Origin: an uncultured Collinsella sp.
GTDB lineage: Bacteria; Actinomycetota; Coriobacteriia; Coriobacteriales; Coriobacteriaceae
Length of the DNA stretch: 64,000 nucleotides
Assembly (NCBI GenBank): GCA_958403385.1
Contig: CATXXC010000007.1
Location: 50,167 to 114,166 of the forward strand
Reading direction: 5' to 3'
Shown: one piece after another, positions 7,832-15,307 of the stretch
Layout: the number at the start of each line of letters is the position of its first letter
Position numbering within the stretch: the first letter of the stretch is position 1
Made by a program: the position numbers and the translations under genes
The notes under the pieces: generated by a model
What the model was told of the DNA's origin: nothing
Databases searched by the model: none
Seen by the model: the letters and a program-made list of their open reading frames with translations, nothing else

Positions 7832-8242
7832 CTAATAATGAGGACTGAAACCGTCTTCATTGGCAAGTGGGGCTCGGACCTGGGCATCTACAAGGCGAAA
7901 ACGCGTTCCCATGCGCTCGTAGGAGGCATGAAGCGCCTCGAGATGAGATAGGATGTCTGCCGGAGCTCCCTGTATCTCCATCTCGACTGAGCCGTCTTCC
8001 ATGTTACGCACCCAGCCGGTGAGTGCGCGTGCCTGTGCGAGGTTGGTGTTGGTAAAGCGAAAACCAACGCCTTGGACTTGCCCCGCCCAGCGCAGGAAAT
8101 AACGCAGGGGAGTGTCTTGAGTGGCCTCGTCGCTTGCAAGCACGGTAAGCCTGCGGCGCAGCTCGAGCTCGACGTTTGACGGTTTTTGAGGCTCTCGACT
8201 GCCGCCGGTGACGCTGGAGAAGAACGTATCGAAGAGGCCCAT
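7832..8242 (-). CDS. Acylphosphatase-domain protein
   Basis: A 136-aa protein. Residues ~48-136 are an acylphosphatase domain: GQVQGVGFRFTNTNLAQARAL (catalytic Arg in GVGFR) and LTGWVRNMEDGSVEMEIQG (catalytic Asn). It hydrolyses carboxyl-phosphate bonds. The N-terminal ~45 residues (MGLFDTFFSSVTGG onward) are an extension not found in the ~90-aa enzymes. The ATG lies two bases after the stop of the upstream oxidoreductase, so the two genes are co-transcribed and coupled. The physiological link between them is not evident. Confidence 0.85.
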   Translation of the reverse strand: MGLFDTFFSSVTGGSREPQKPSNVELELRRRLTVLASDEATQDTPLRYFLRWAGQVQGVGFRFTNTNLAQARALTGWVRNMEDGSVEMEIQGAPADILSHLEALHASYERMGTRFRLVDAQVRAPLANEDGFSPHY

Positions 8243-8244
8243 CG

Positions 8245-9351
8245 CTATGCCTGCTTGCCTGCGTCGGCCGGGAAGGTTATGCCGGCCTGCTGACGCACGG
8301 CATCCATGATGCGTAGTGAGACGAGCGTGACATCGCGGTAGTGGCCAAGCTCGTGGCGTCCCGCCGGGGTCTCCCAAATCTCTTCCTTAACGTTATCGAT
8401 GCCATCGATGGCGGTGATAAAGTCTGTGAGTTCGTATTCCATAGTGTTGCTCGATTTGGGCAGGTCGAGCACGCGGCCGTTGTCGCCCTGTTCGCGCGGT
8501 GCCTCGGTCGCTGAGCCGCGTACGACATCGCCGCGATAGTCGATGCGGACGTTGCGGGGCGTGGACAGATGGTCGATCTGGATAGTGCCACGCTCGCCTT
8601 CGATCTGCGAGGGCAGCAGGTCATTCGTAATTTTGGAGTGCGCGAGCTCGACGGAGATGCGGCCACCGCCGTAGCTGGCGAGGATGGAACCGCAGCCGTC
8701 GATGGGGCCGTGCGTGAGCTGTCGCGTGGTGGGGTCGAGCAGAGTAGTCATGCTCGTAAGGCCGGAGGGCATGCCGAAAATCTCGACCATGGGCTCGACG
8801 GTGTAGACGCCAATGTCCATGAGGGAACCCGATGCCATGTTGCAGTCGAAGATATTGGTGGCGCGTCCCGCGAGAATCTCGTTGTAGCGCGAGGAATATT
8901 TGCCAAAGCGCAATGAGGCGCGGCGGATGGGGACGATCTCGCCCAGGGCGTCCTCGATGGCGTGGAAGGCGGGATCGTGGAGGGGGCGCATGGCCTCGAG
9001 GGCCACGACACCTGCTGCCTCGGCAGCGCGGAAGACTTCCAGCGCCTGCGCTTCGGTGGCGCAGAAGGGTTTCTCGACGATGACATGCTTGCCACCGGCG
9101 ATGCAGGCAAGGGCCTGCTCGTAGTGAAGTGCGTTAGGGCTGCCGATATAGACGGCGTCGACGTCGACGGCGGACGCAAGCTCGTCAAGTGCGGTGAAGT
9201 TACGCTCGCCGCCGTGTTCGGCGGTAAAGGCAGTACCGCGATTGGCGTCGCGCGAAAGCGTGCCCACAAACGCGGCTTGGTCGTTGGCGTTGACGACTTG
9301 GATAAAGTTGTCGGTGATCATGGATGTGCCGATGGTCGCGATGCGCAGCAT
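8245..9351 (-). CDS. Gfo/Idh/MocA-family oxidoreductase
   Basis: A 368-aa NAD(P)-dependent dehydrogenase. The N-terminal Rossmann domain starts LRIATIGTSMITDNF and includes the family's EKPFCATEAQA (Lys of the EKP motif) near residue 92. The C-terminal alpha/beta domain has DIGVYTVEP. Substrates in the family are sugars, inositols and dihydrodiols; none can be assigned. ATG at 9351 follows GGGGGACGT. It is the first gene of a two-gene unit with the acylphosphatase-domain gene. A second family member is at 16590. Confidence 0.9.
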   Translation of the reverse strand: MLRIATIGTSMITDNFIQVVNANDQAAFVGTLSRDANRGTAFTAEHGGERNFTALDELASAVDVDAVYIGSPNALHYEQALACIAGGKHVIVEKPFCATEAQALEVFRAAEAAGVVALEAMRPLHDPAFHAIEDALGEIVPIRRASLRFGKYSSRYNEILAGRATNIFDCNMASGSLMDIGVYTVEPMVEIFGMPSGLTSMTTLLDPTTRQLTHGPIDGCGSILASYGGGRISVELAHSKITNDLLPSQIEGERGTIQIDHLSTPRNVRIDYRGDVVRGSATEAPREQGDNGRVLDLPKSSNTMEYELTDFITAIDGIDNVKEEIWETPAGRHELGHYRDVTLVSLRIMDAVRQQAGITFPADAGKQA

Positions 9352-9424
9352 ACGTCCCCCTTGCGTTGTTTGGTCTACAGGATGAGTGTAGCGCGTGGGG
9401 ATATAAAGCTGCGCGAAAACGCTA

Positions 9425-9910
9425 TTACAGGTCGCTCTCGTTAAAGCCGGTGTCGATATCGAGGTTACTGCCGTCGGCCGCCATGGTGGCGAGCTCATCG
9501 CAGCGCTCGTTGAGCTCGTGGCCGGCGTGGCCCTTAACCCAGATGAACTCCACCTTATGCTTGCTCCTTGCGGCAAGCAGGCGCTCCCACAGGTCACGGT
9601 TCTTAACGGGCTGCTTGTTGGCAGTTTTCCACCCGCGCTTTTTCCAGCCGTCGATCCAGTGTTTATTGAAAGCGTTGACGACGTACTGCGAATCGGAATG
9701 GACCTCGACCTCGCAGGGGCGGTTGAGCGCCTCGAGCGCCACGATGACCGCCATGAGTTCCATGCGGTTGTTGGTGGTCTTGGCGTAGCCGCGTGAAAGC
9801 TCGGAGGTGAAGGTCTTGCCGGCGGGGTTGGTGTATTTGAGTACGGCGCCGTAGCCGCCGCGTCCCGGATTTGATCGGGCCGAGCCGTCGGTATAGATGA
9901 TGACCTTCAC
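9425..9910 (-). CDS. rnhA: Ribonuclease HI
   Basis: A 161-aa endonuclease that degrades the RNA strand of RNA-DNA hybrids. Catalytic carboxylates: IIYTDGSARSNPG (Asp), NRMELMAVI (Glu), VHSDSQYV (Asp) and the C-terminal ERCDELA (Asp). It also has the basic handle WKKRGWKTANKQPVKNRDLW. The GTG at 9910 is preferred because AAAGGAAG lies eight bases upstream; the longer ATG frame to 9961 adds an unrelated leader. Monocistronic. Confidence 0.95.
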   Translation of the reverse strand: MKVIIYTDGSARSNPGRGGYGAVLKYTNPAGKTFTSELSRGYAKTTNNRMELMAVIVALEALNRPCEVEVHSDSQYVVNAFNKHWIDGWKKRGWKTANKQPVKNRDLWERLLAARSKHKVEFIWVKGHAGHELNERCDELATMAADGSNLDIDTGFNESDL

Positions 9911-10009
9911 GGGCTTCCTTTCGTTGGGTACGTTTCGTGTGAGTGACCATTGTAGCGCCATGCCCGCCGGGGGCTAGCAATCTACGATTTCTACCCCGTC
10001 TTCCGACAG

Positions 10010-10912
10010 TTAGTTGGCATGGATGATGCGGTTGAGCTCGTCGAGGTATTGCTGCAAGAGGGGAGAGGGCTTGCGCTCGTCGTGCATGATATAGCCTACG
10101 TGCATCGTTGGAGCGTCTGCTAACGGGATCGATGCCATACCCCATTGCATTTCATTGGAGAGGACACCGGTCGACAGGGCGTAACCGTTTGACGTGATAA
10201 GTAAGTTAGTAAGTGTTCCGCGGTCCGAGATTCGTATGTTGCGGTCGCAAGGGATATAGCTAAAAGGTTCCTCGGCGTAATAGAAGGAGTTTGAGGTTCC
10301 CTGCTCAAAGCTGTAGCGCGTATAGGGCGTAAGGTCGGCAAGGGACAGCTGCGGGCGGCGGGCAAGCGGGTGGCGCTCGCTAACGAAGACGTGGACCGTC
10401 GCGTCGAATAGGGGATGGAAGCTCGCGCGCGCATCGGCGAAGGCCTTCTGCAGAACGCGGGCGTTAAAGTCATCCAGATACAGAATGCCGATATCACTGC
10501 GAAATGCGCGGACGTCATCGATGATCTGCGATGTGGTGGTCTCGCGCATGATGAACTCGAACTTGTCGTCCCGGCAGCGCTCGACGACGTTGACGAAGGC
10601 CTCGACCGAAAAGGCGTAATGCTGGGCCGAGATGGCAAGGCGCGCCTGGGGCGTGCCGCCGTCCTCGTAGCGGGCCTCGAGCATATCGGCCTGCTCTACG
10701 ACTTGACGCGCATAGCCCAAAAGCTCGGTGCCGTCGTTGGTGAGCGTGACGCCGCGGCTGGAGCGCGTAAAGATCTCCAGATGGAGCTCCTGTTCCAGGC
10801 TTTTGACGGCGTTTGAGATGTTGGACTGAGCAGTATAGAGGCGCTGAGCTGCGGCGTTAATTGAGCCGGACTCTGCCACGGCAATCAGAAAACGAAGCTG
10901 CTGAAGGGTCAT
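10010..10912 (-). CDS. LysR-family transcriptional regulator
   Basis: A 300-aa LTTR: N-terminal winged HTH (LQQLRFLIAVAESGSINAAAQRLYTAQSNIS...) then a periplasmic-binding-like effector domain. ATG at 10912 has AAAGG nine bases upstream; an ATG at 10921 abuts that purine run. It is transcribed divergently from metY with 273 bases between starts, the usual geometry for a LysR regulator and its target. The inference is that it controls methionine/cysteine synthesis, sensing perhaps O-acetyl(homo)serine or a sulfur compound. No effector motif is diagnostic. Confidence 0.9.
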   Translation of the reverse strand: MTLQQLRFLIAVAESGSINAAAQRLYTAQSNISNAVKSLEQELHLEIFTRSSRGVTLTNDGTELLGYARQVVEQADMLEARYEDGGTPQARLAISAQHYAFSVEAFVNVVERCRDDKFEFIMRETTTSQIIDDVRAFRSDIGILYLDDFNARVLQKAFADARASFHPLFDATVHVFVSERHPLARRPQLSLADLTPYTRYSFEQGTSNSFYYAEEPFSYIPCDRNIRISDRGTLTNLLITSNGYALSTGVLSNEMQWGMASIPLADAPTMHVGYIMHDERKPSPLLQQYLDELNRIIHAN

Positions 10913-10933
10913 CGACGCCATCCTTTCGATTGC

Positions 10934-10950
10934 TATCTATAAAACCGATA
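10934..10950. promoter_or_regulatory. Possible LysR binding dyad
   Basis: TATC-N9-GATA sits just upstream of the LysR gene in the divergent region with metY. It fits the T-N11-A style of LTTR sites, but short dyads arise by chance. Confidence 0.3.
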
Positions 10951-11054
10951 ACAGGTTAGCGCTTTTAAGTGATTGACCGAGGGAAACAATGCTCGTACTA
11001 TTCAAAACACACAAAGGCGGTAGGTAATTAAACCGACCACGGAACCGGGATGCG

Positions 11055-11130
11055 AAAGGAGGCCCGCATATGAATTGCTTACCAAGACGAATGCCGGGCT
11101 CCTGTTTGCGCCCGTCGGCGTGATCAGGAG
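11055..11130 (+). promoter_or_regulatory. Candidate leader-peptide attenuator for metY
   Basis: The metY leader holds an ideal ribosome binding site (AAAGGAGG, 11055-11062) for a short ORF, within a set of mutually exclusive pairings. ATGCG/CGCAT close a loop that contains AGGAGGCCCG; that loop can pair with CGGGCTCCT (about 11096-11104); and CTCCTG (11100-11105) can instead pair with CAGGAG (11125-11130) just after the ORF's stop. Ribosome position on the small ORF would decide which pairing forms. The mechanism is inferred. Confidence 0.5.
11070..11123 (+). CDS. Putative 17-aa leader peptide upstream of metY
   Basis: An ATG seven bases after a perfect AAAGGAGG opens a 17-codon ORF ending in TGA at 11121-11123. 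The peptide reads MNCLPRRMPGSCLRPSA, with two Cys and two Met, amino acids tied to the product of the downstream sulfhydrylase. It is 62 bases before metY and overlaps the base-paired elements described for 11055-11130. No function beyond cis-regulation is suggested. It could also be a chance ORF, though such a strong ribosome binding site with correct spacing argues otherwise. Confidence 0.5.
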   Translation: MNCLPRRMPGSCLRPSA

Positions 11131-11185
11131 ACAGCGACTTACTTCTCTCTAATTTATTAACTTTTGTTCGATCAAGGAGATCATC

Positions 11186-12496
11186 ATGAGCCAATTCATC
11201 AACAACCCCGAGCACACCTTTGGTTTCGATACCCTGCAGCTTCACGTTGGCCAGGAGAGCGCCGATCCCGCATCCGACTCCCGCGCCGTGCCTATCTACC
11301 AGACCACGAGCTATGTGTTCCGCAACTCCCAGCACGCCGCCGACCGCTTTGGTCTTGCCGACGCCGGTAACATCTACGGCCGTCTGACCAACTCCACCCA
11401 GGGCGTCTTCGAGGACCGTATCGCCGCACTCGAGGGTGGCGTTGCTGGCCTCGCCGTCGCCTCTGGCGCCGCCGCCATCACCTATACCCTGCAGGCACTT
11501 GCCCAGGCCGGTGACCATGTGGTTGCCCAGAAGACCATCTACGGTGGCTCCTACAACTTGCTGGAGCATACGCTCTCCCAGTTTGGCATCGAAACCACCT
11601 TCGTCGATGCCCATAACCTGGAAGAGGTCGAGGGGGCCATCAAGGACAACACCACGGTCATCTATCTTGAAACGCTCGGCAACCCCAACTCCGACATCCC
11701 CAACATCGACGCCATCTCCGAGATCGCCAAGAAGCACGGTCTGCCGGTTGTCGTCGACAACACTTTCGGCACCCCGTATCTGTTCCGTCCGCTGGAGCAT
11801 GGTGCCAACATCGTCGTCCATTCCGCAACCAAGTTCATCGGCGGCCACGGCACCTCGCTGGGCGGTGTGATCGTCGACGGCGGTAACTTCGATTGGAAGG
11901 CGAGCGGAAAGTACGCCCAGATCGCTGAGCCCAACCCCTCCTACCACGGCGTTTCGTTTGCCGAGGCTGCCGGTCCTGCCGCCTTCGCAACCTATGTCCG
12001 CGCTATCCTGCTGCGTGACGAGGGCGCCTGCATCAGCCCGTTCAACGCCTGGGTCCTGCTCCAGGGCACCGAGACTCTGTCGCTGCGCGTTGACCGCCAT
12101 GTCGAGAACACCAAGAAGGTCGTTGAGTTCCTGGCTGGTGACAGCCATGTTGCCAAGGTGAATCACCCGAGCCTGCCTGAGCACCCCGATCACGAGCTCT
12201 ATCAGAAGTACTTCCCCAACGGCGGTGCCTCGATCTTTACCTTTGAGATTAAGGGTGGCCAGGAGGCCGCTTGGAAGTTCATCGATCATCTGCAGGTGTT
12301 CTCGCTGCTCGCCAACGTGGCCGACGTCAAGTCGCTCGTCGTGCACCCGGCTACTACCACGCACTCCCAGCTCTCTGCCGAGGAGCTCGCCGAGCAGAAC
12401 ATTACGCCCTCCACGATTCGACTTTCCATCGGTACCGAGAACGCCGAAGATATCATTTGGGATCTGAAGCAGGCCTTCGCCGCGCTGGACGAGTAA
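11186..12496 (+). CDS. metY: O-acetylhomoserine sulfhydrylase
   Basis: A 436-aa PLP enzyme of the Cys/Met metabolism family, making homocysteine (or cysteine) from O-acetylhomoserine (or O-acetylserine) and sulfide. The PLP Lys is K216 in VVHSATKFIGGHGTSLGG. Other signatures are QTTSYVF near the N-terminus, GRLTNSTQ, and the C-terminal THSQLS and RLSIGTE. Length (~430) favours the MetY type over the ~390-aa MetB/MetC type. AAGGAG lies 7 bases upstream. It is divergent from a LysR gene and is followed by an intrinsic terminator, so monocistronic. Confidence 0.94.
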   Translation: MSQFINNPEHTFGFDTLQLHVGQESADPASDSRAVPIYQTTSYVFRNSQHAADRFGLADAGNIYGRLTNSTQGVFEDRIAALEGGVAGLAVASGAAAITYTLQALAQAGDHVVAQKTIYGGSYNLLEHTLSQFGIETTFVDAHNLEEVEGAIKDNTTVIYLETLGNPNSDIPNIDAISEIAKKHGLPVVVDNTFGTPYLFRPLEHGANIVVHSATKFIGGHGTSLGGVIVDGGNFDWKASGKYAQIAEPNPSYHGVSFAEAAGPAAFATYVRAILLRDEGACISPFNAWVLLQGTETLSLRVDRHVENTKKVVEFLAGDSHVAKVNHPSLPEHPDHELYQKYFPNGGASIFTFEIKGGQEAAWKFIDHLQVFSLLANVADVKSLVVHPATTTHSQLSAEELAEQNITPSTIRLSIGTENAEDIIWDLKQAFAALDE

Positions 12497-12808
12497 GGCG
12501 ACTTGTGCAAGGACCCCTTGCGACTCGATAGGTATAACTGCATAAAATGCCTGCTCAAGGCGCCTGTGCGAACAATGGTTGCATAGGCGTCTTTTTTGCA
12601 TAGAGAGGGCGCAAAAACAGGGTTTTTGACACGCTTTATGCATTCGAGTTGTGGAAAACTCCTGTTGAGAGGATGTGAGTTTTACGCAATTGACGTGCGC
12701 CTTTTGAGTAAAACCGCAGGTCGCGATTTGCTCGGGGTACTATGCAGCGCGATCGAATCACACGCAGCTCAAACGCAGCAAAAACGCACTACGGAGGTTT
12801 CCAGCTAC
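12497..12808 (+). other. Intergenic region metY to exported protein
   Basis: Contains the metY terminator (12558-12597) and then about 200 bases with no ORF of note. TTGACA at 12625 and TTGACG at 12690 could be -35 boxes but neither has a convincing -10. No repeat or RNA element was recognised. Confidence 0.6.
12558..12597 (+). terminator. Intrinsic terminator of metY
   Basis: A GC-rich stem (12558-12573 with 12578-12592, one bulge) is followed by a run of six T residues. Confidence 0.85.
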
Positions 12809-13567
12809 ATGAGGATCGATTCACGAAAACCGAAAGCCGCCGCCCTTTCCGCCGCTCTGACCGTGGCACTTTTGGCGGGCGCCGGTGCAACTGATGCCCA
12901 CGCCGCAACACTGTCCGATACGGTTGGATCTACGCCGTCCGAGACGACGCTGGTACAGCCCGTTGACTATCGCGGCGATGGTTATGGTTCCATGCAGGAG
13001 TGGAACGCCTCGATGGAGGCCAAGCGCGATTCCCTGGAGATGCGCGCTCAGATCATCATGAATATGTATGGCGACTATGCCACCGATGACGAGCGCGCTG
13101 TGCTGCAGGGCTGTATCGACGGTGCGGGTAGCCTGTTGACGATGGGGGAGGTCGACGCCAAGTCGACCGAGCTCGATGGGCTGCGCTTCGCGCTTGAGGA
13201 TGCCAAGCGCGAAGCGCTCGAGGCTGCCGCCGAGGCCGCCCAGGCTTCGTACTACAACGCCGGTTACACTCCGTCCTACGCGTCTGCCGCGTCCTACGCG
13301 AACGGATCGGGCCTGACGCGCTCTGCGGGTGTCAATAACTACAACGGGCGCCGCGAGACCTATTACAGCAGCAATGTGCTTTATCACTATCGCACGGGCG
13401 AATGGACTCAGGATTCTGAGGGCTTCTGGCGCGATTCCGACGGCTATTACGTTGTTGCCGCGGGCGATATGGCCCAGGGCTCGACCTTTACGGGTTCCAA
13501 GGGTGATTGCAAGGTCTATGACTCCGGCTGCGCTGCCGGAACCACCGACTACTACACCGGTTGGTAA
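12809..13567 (+). CDS. Exported protein with a C-terminal double-psi barrel-like domain
   Basis: A 252-aa secreted protein. The Sec signal peptide (KPKAAALSAALTVALLAGAG..) is probably cut after DAHA at about residue 32. Residues ~75-150 form a charged helical region (ERAVLQ...REALEAAAEAAQ). A Tyr/Ser-rich spacer follows, then from about residue 195 a domain reading DGYYVVAAGDM, GSTFTGSKGDCKVYDSGCA and AGTTDYYTGW. That resembles the 3D/RlpA-like double-psi barrels at the ends of Gram-positive wall hydrolases. Two Cys in the domain may pair. GGAGG stands 11 bases before the ATG. A cell-wall role is inferred; no catalytic assignment is made. Confidence 0.6.
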   Translation: MRIDSRKPKAAALSAALTVALLAGAGATDAHAATLSDTVGSTPSETTLVQPVDYRGDGYGSMQEWNASMEAKRDSLEMRAQIIMNMYGDYATDDERAVLQGCIDGAGSLLTMGEVDAKSTELDGLRFALEDAKREALEAAAEAAQASYYNAGYTPSYASAASYANGSGLTRSAGVNNYNGRRETYYSSNVLYHYRTGEWTQDSEGFWRDSDGYYVVAAGDMAQGSTFTGSKGDCKVYDSGCAAGTTDYYTGW

Positions 13568-13753
13568 TTATTCTGCATCACGGATATTTGGCGGACGGGC
13601 GTCTTTACCGAGCTTTAGGGCAACGTAAGGACGTCCGTTCTATGTATGCGTTTGAGTTAACAGAGCCCTTACCGTGGCGGTACGCTGGGCGTATGGATGC
13701 GGGGCACACTGGTTCTTGAGAAATAAGGTCTTTCTCTTGGAGGAAGTGGTCTT

Positions 13754-13960
13754 GTGAATGCTCGAGATATTGCCGTTGCCGCCGTCGCGTTGATGCTTGG
13801 CTGCCTTGGTCCCACGGCCGCGCTCGTCGCGGGCATGCAGGGGTCTTGTGAGGCTGCCTCTATCGTGGTTGGCGTGTTGATCGCGGCCGCGCTGCTGGGA
13901 AGCGCGGGCGTGGTTCTTTGTCGCGACGATGAGGACGAGGTGTCGGGGTCGCAACGCTAA
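13754..13960 (+). CDS. Small membrane protein
   Basis: A 68-aa protein with two hydrophobic segments: residues ~6-26 (AVAAVALMLGCLGPTAALVAG) and ~34-55 (ASIVVGVLIAAALLGSAGVVL), ending in an acidic tail (RDDEDEVSGSQR). GGAGGA is about nine bases before the GTG start. Followed by its own terminator, it looks like a monocistronic hypothetical. No family recognised. Confidence 0.5.
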   Translation: MNARDIAVAAVALMLGCLGPTAALVAGMQGSCEAASIVVGVLIAAALLGSAGVVLCRDDEDEVSGSQR

Positions 13961-14000
13961 CTGTTGTGAGATCGGCCGCCGGTCATAGACGAAGATGAAG

Positions 14001-14034
14001 GCCGCCGCAGGGGGGTCCCTTGCGGCGGTTTTGC
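14001..14034 (+). terminator. Intrinsic terminator
   Basis: CCGCCGCA (14002-14009) pairs with TGCGGCGG (14021-14028), followed by TTTTG; serves the small membrane protein gene. Confidence 0.75.
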
Positions 14035-14065
14035 TGTTAAGGCTGTTGAATGCGGCGCGTCGGCG

Positions 14066-14980
14066 CTACCAGCTTTTCTCGATATCGCGAATGCGTCGAT
14101 AGAGCCATTCGTTTTGCGGTGCCTGGATATCGTGTTTGGCTGCGAGGCGGCAGATGGTGCCCGCGAACTCATCAACCTCGGTTTTGCGCCTTGCGATGCG
14201 GTCTTGAGCCATCGAGGGCATACCGGCGGGGTCGATTCCCTCGATGAGGTGCACCATTTGCGTCAGGTCTGCCTCGGTCAGCTCAACGCCCTCGGCGTTG
14301 GCAACCGCAAGCGTCTCGCGCATGGCGGAGACAAAGCAGCGGCGCTGCTCGGAGCCCGGCTCCGTGGCGCTTCCGTAGGTCCCGCCGTAGGCCATGCAGG
14401 TCTGGTTGATGCCGTCGTTGAGCATGAGTTTGGCCCACATGCGGTGCGCAATGTCGCGCTCGACGGTATGGGCGATGCCGCAGCGCGTGTAGAGCTCGTC
14501 GATCGCGGCGATGGTTGCGGGGTCCGTGCCGGCCGCCGCGCCAAAGCGGATCTCGCCCGCATTGGTAAAGGTGAGCGCGCCGTTGAGGAACACGGCGTCC
14601 ATGCCCTGGCAGATACCAAGAACGGTATGCTCCCAGCCAAAGCGTTCGGCAATCTTTTGCTCGCTCGTAATGCCGTTGCACAGCGAGGCAATGAGCGTGT
14701 TGGGTCCCACGACACGCTCCATAGTCTTGAGTGCTTGGTCGAGACCGGTGGTCTTGACCGTCAGGATGACCAGATCGGCGGGCGCTGCCTCGCTGGCACG
14801 GACGGACGTGAGATCGCAAGGCTTTCCGTTGACGGTGAGCGCATCGCCCGCGTGACGCTCAAAACGGGCATCATCCATGACGTATTCGACGGCGTCGTTG
14901 CCGAGCGCCCGGGCGATCATGCTGCCGTAGAGCAGGCCGACGCCGCCCTTGCCGATAAAGGCGACCTTGTTGATCTGCAT
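14066..14980 (-). CDS. Ketopantoate reductase-family protein (PanE/ApbA)
   Basis: A 304-aa NADPH-dependent reductase. The Rossmann start is INKVAFIGKGGVGLLYGSMI, with TVKTTGLDQAL, SLCNGITSEQKI (the family's N-G motif) and the C-terminal domain around AHRMWAKLMLNDGINQTCMAYGG (catalytic Lys). PanE reduces 2-dehydropantoate to pantoate for coenzyme A, but the family is broad and no pantothenate gene is adjacent. ATG at 14980 is preferred over 14989 because GGGGAG lies nine bases upstream. A terminator-like hairpin stands just before the ribosome binding site. Confidence 0.85.
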   Translation of the reverse strand: MQINKVAFIGKGGVGLLYGSMIARALGNDAVEYVMDDARFERHAGDALTVNGKPCDLTSVRASEAAPADLVILTVKTTGLDQALKTMERVVGPNTLIASLCNGITSEQKIAERFGWEHTVLGICQGMDAVFLNGALTFTNAGEIRFGAAAGTDPATIAAIDELYTRCGIAHTVERDIAHRMWAKLMLNDGINQTCMAYGGTYGSATEPGSEQRRCFVSAMRETLAVANAEGVELTEADLTQMVHLIEGIDPAGMPSMAQDRIARRKTEVDEFAGTICRLAAKHDIQAPQNEWLYRRIRDIEKSW

Positions 14981-14997
14981 GTGAATCATCTCCCCAT

Positions 14998-15025
14998 GTA
15001 AAAGGCGCCCGCGTAAGGGGCGCCT
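14998..15025 (-). terminator. Terminator-shaped hairpin in the panE-like leader
   Basis: On the minus strand an 8-bp GC stem (15018-15025 with 15003-15010) is followed by TTTTA, directly before the ribosome binding site of the panE-like gene. Since the neighbouring gene diverges, there is no upstream minus-strand gene to terminate, so it may be an attenuator. Confidence 0.5.
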
Positions 15026-15144
15026 GATGGATTGTATGCTGCCAGGGTGATTGGTGGGTGCGCGGGGCGGCTGTTATAAAAAAGAAACTATTGCGCTGTG
15101 CGCTTATGCCGCGGGGCAGACCGCAAAGACATGCGCGTGGTCAC

Positions 15145-15170
15145 GCCCGGCGCCTTTCATCGGGCTTTTT
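15145..15170 (+). terminator. Terminator-like hairpin upstream of the aldo/keto reductase
   Basis: GCCCG (15145-15149) and CGGGC (15161-15165) with an 11-base loop are followed by five T residues. The stem is short. The rest of 15026-15307 shows no other clear element. Confidence 0.4.
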
Positions 15171-15307
15171 GCTGATGTTAAACCGGTATCGTGACGGCTC
15201 GATTTCTGCTACGTTACGATACGTTCTCAATTACGATTCCAATGTGTTTCGATGGCGTGACCATTGTGTTTCGCCTTGCCGGGGCGCTGATGGCGAAGGG
15301 AGGGGCC

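Noticed and set aside
10937..12643. 568-codon minus-strand frame opposite metY
   Set aside because: Antisense by-product of codon bias; it also overlaps the metY leader and terminator.
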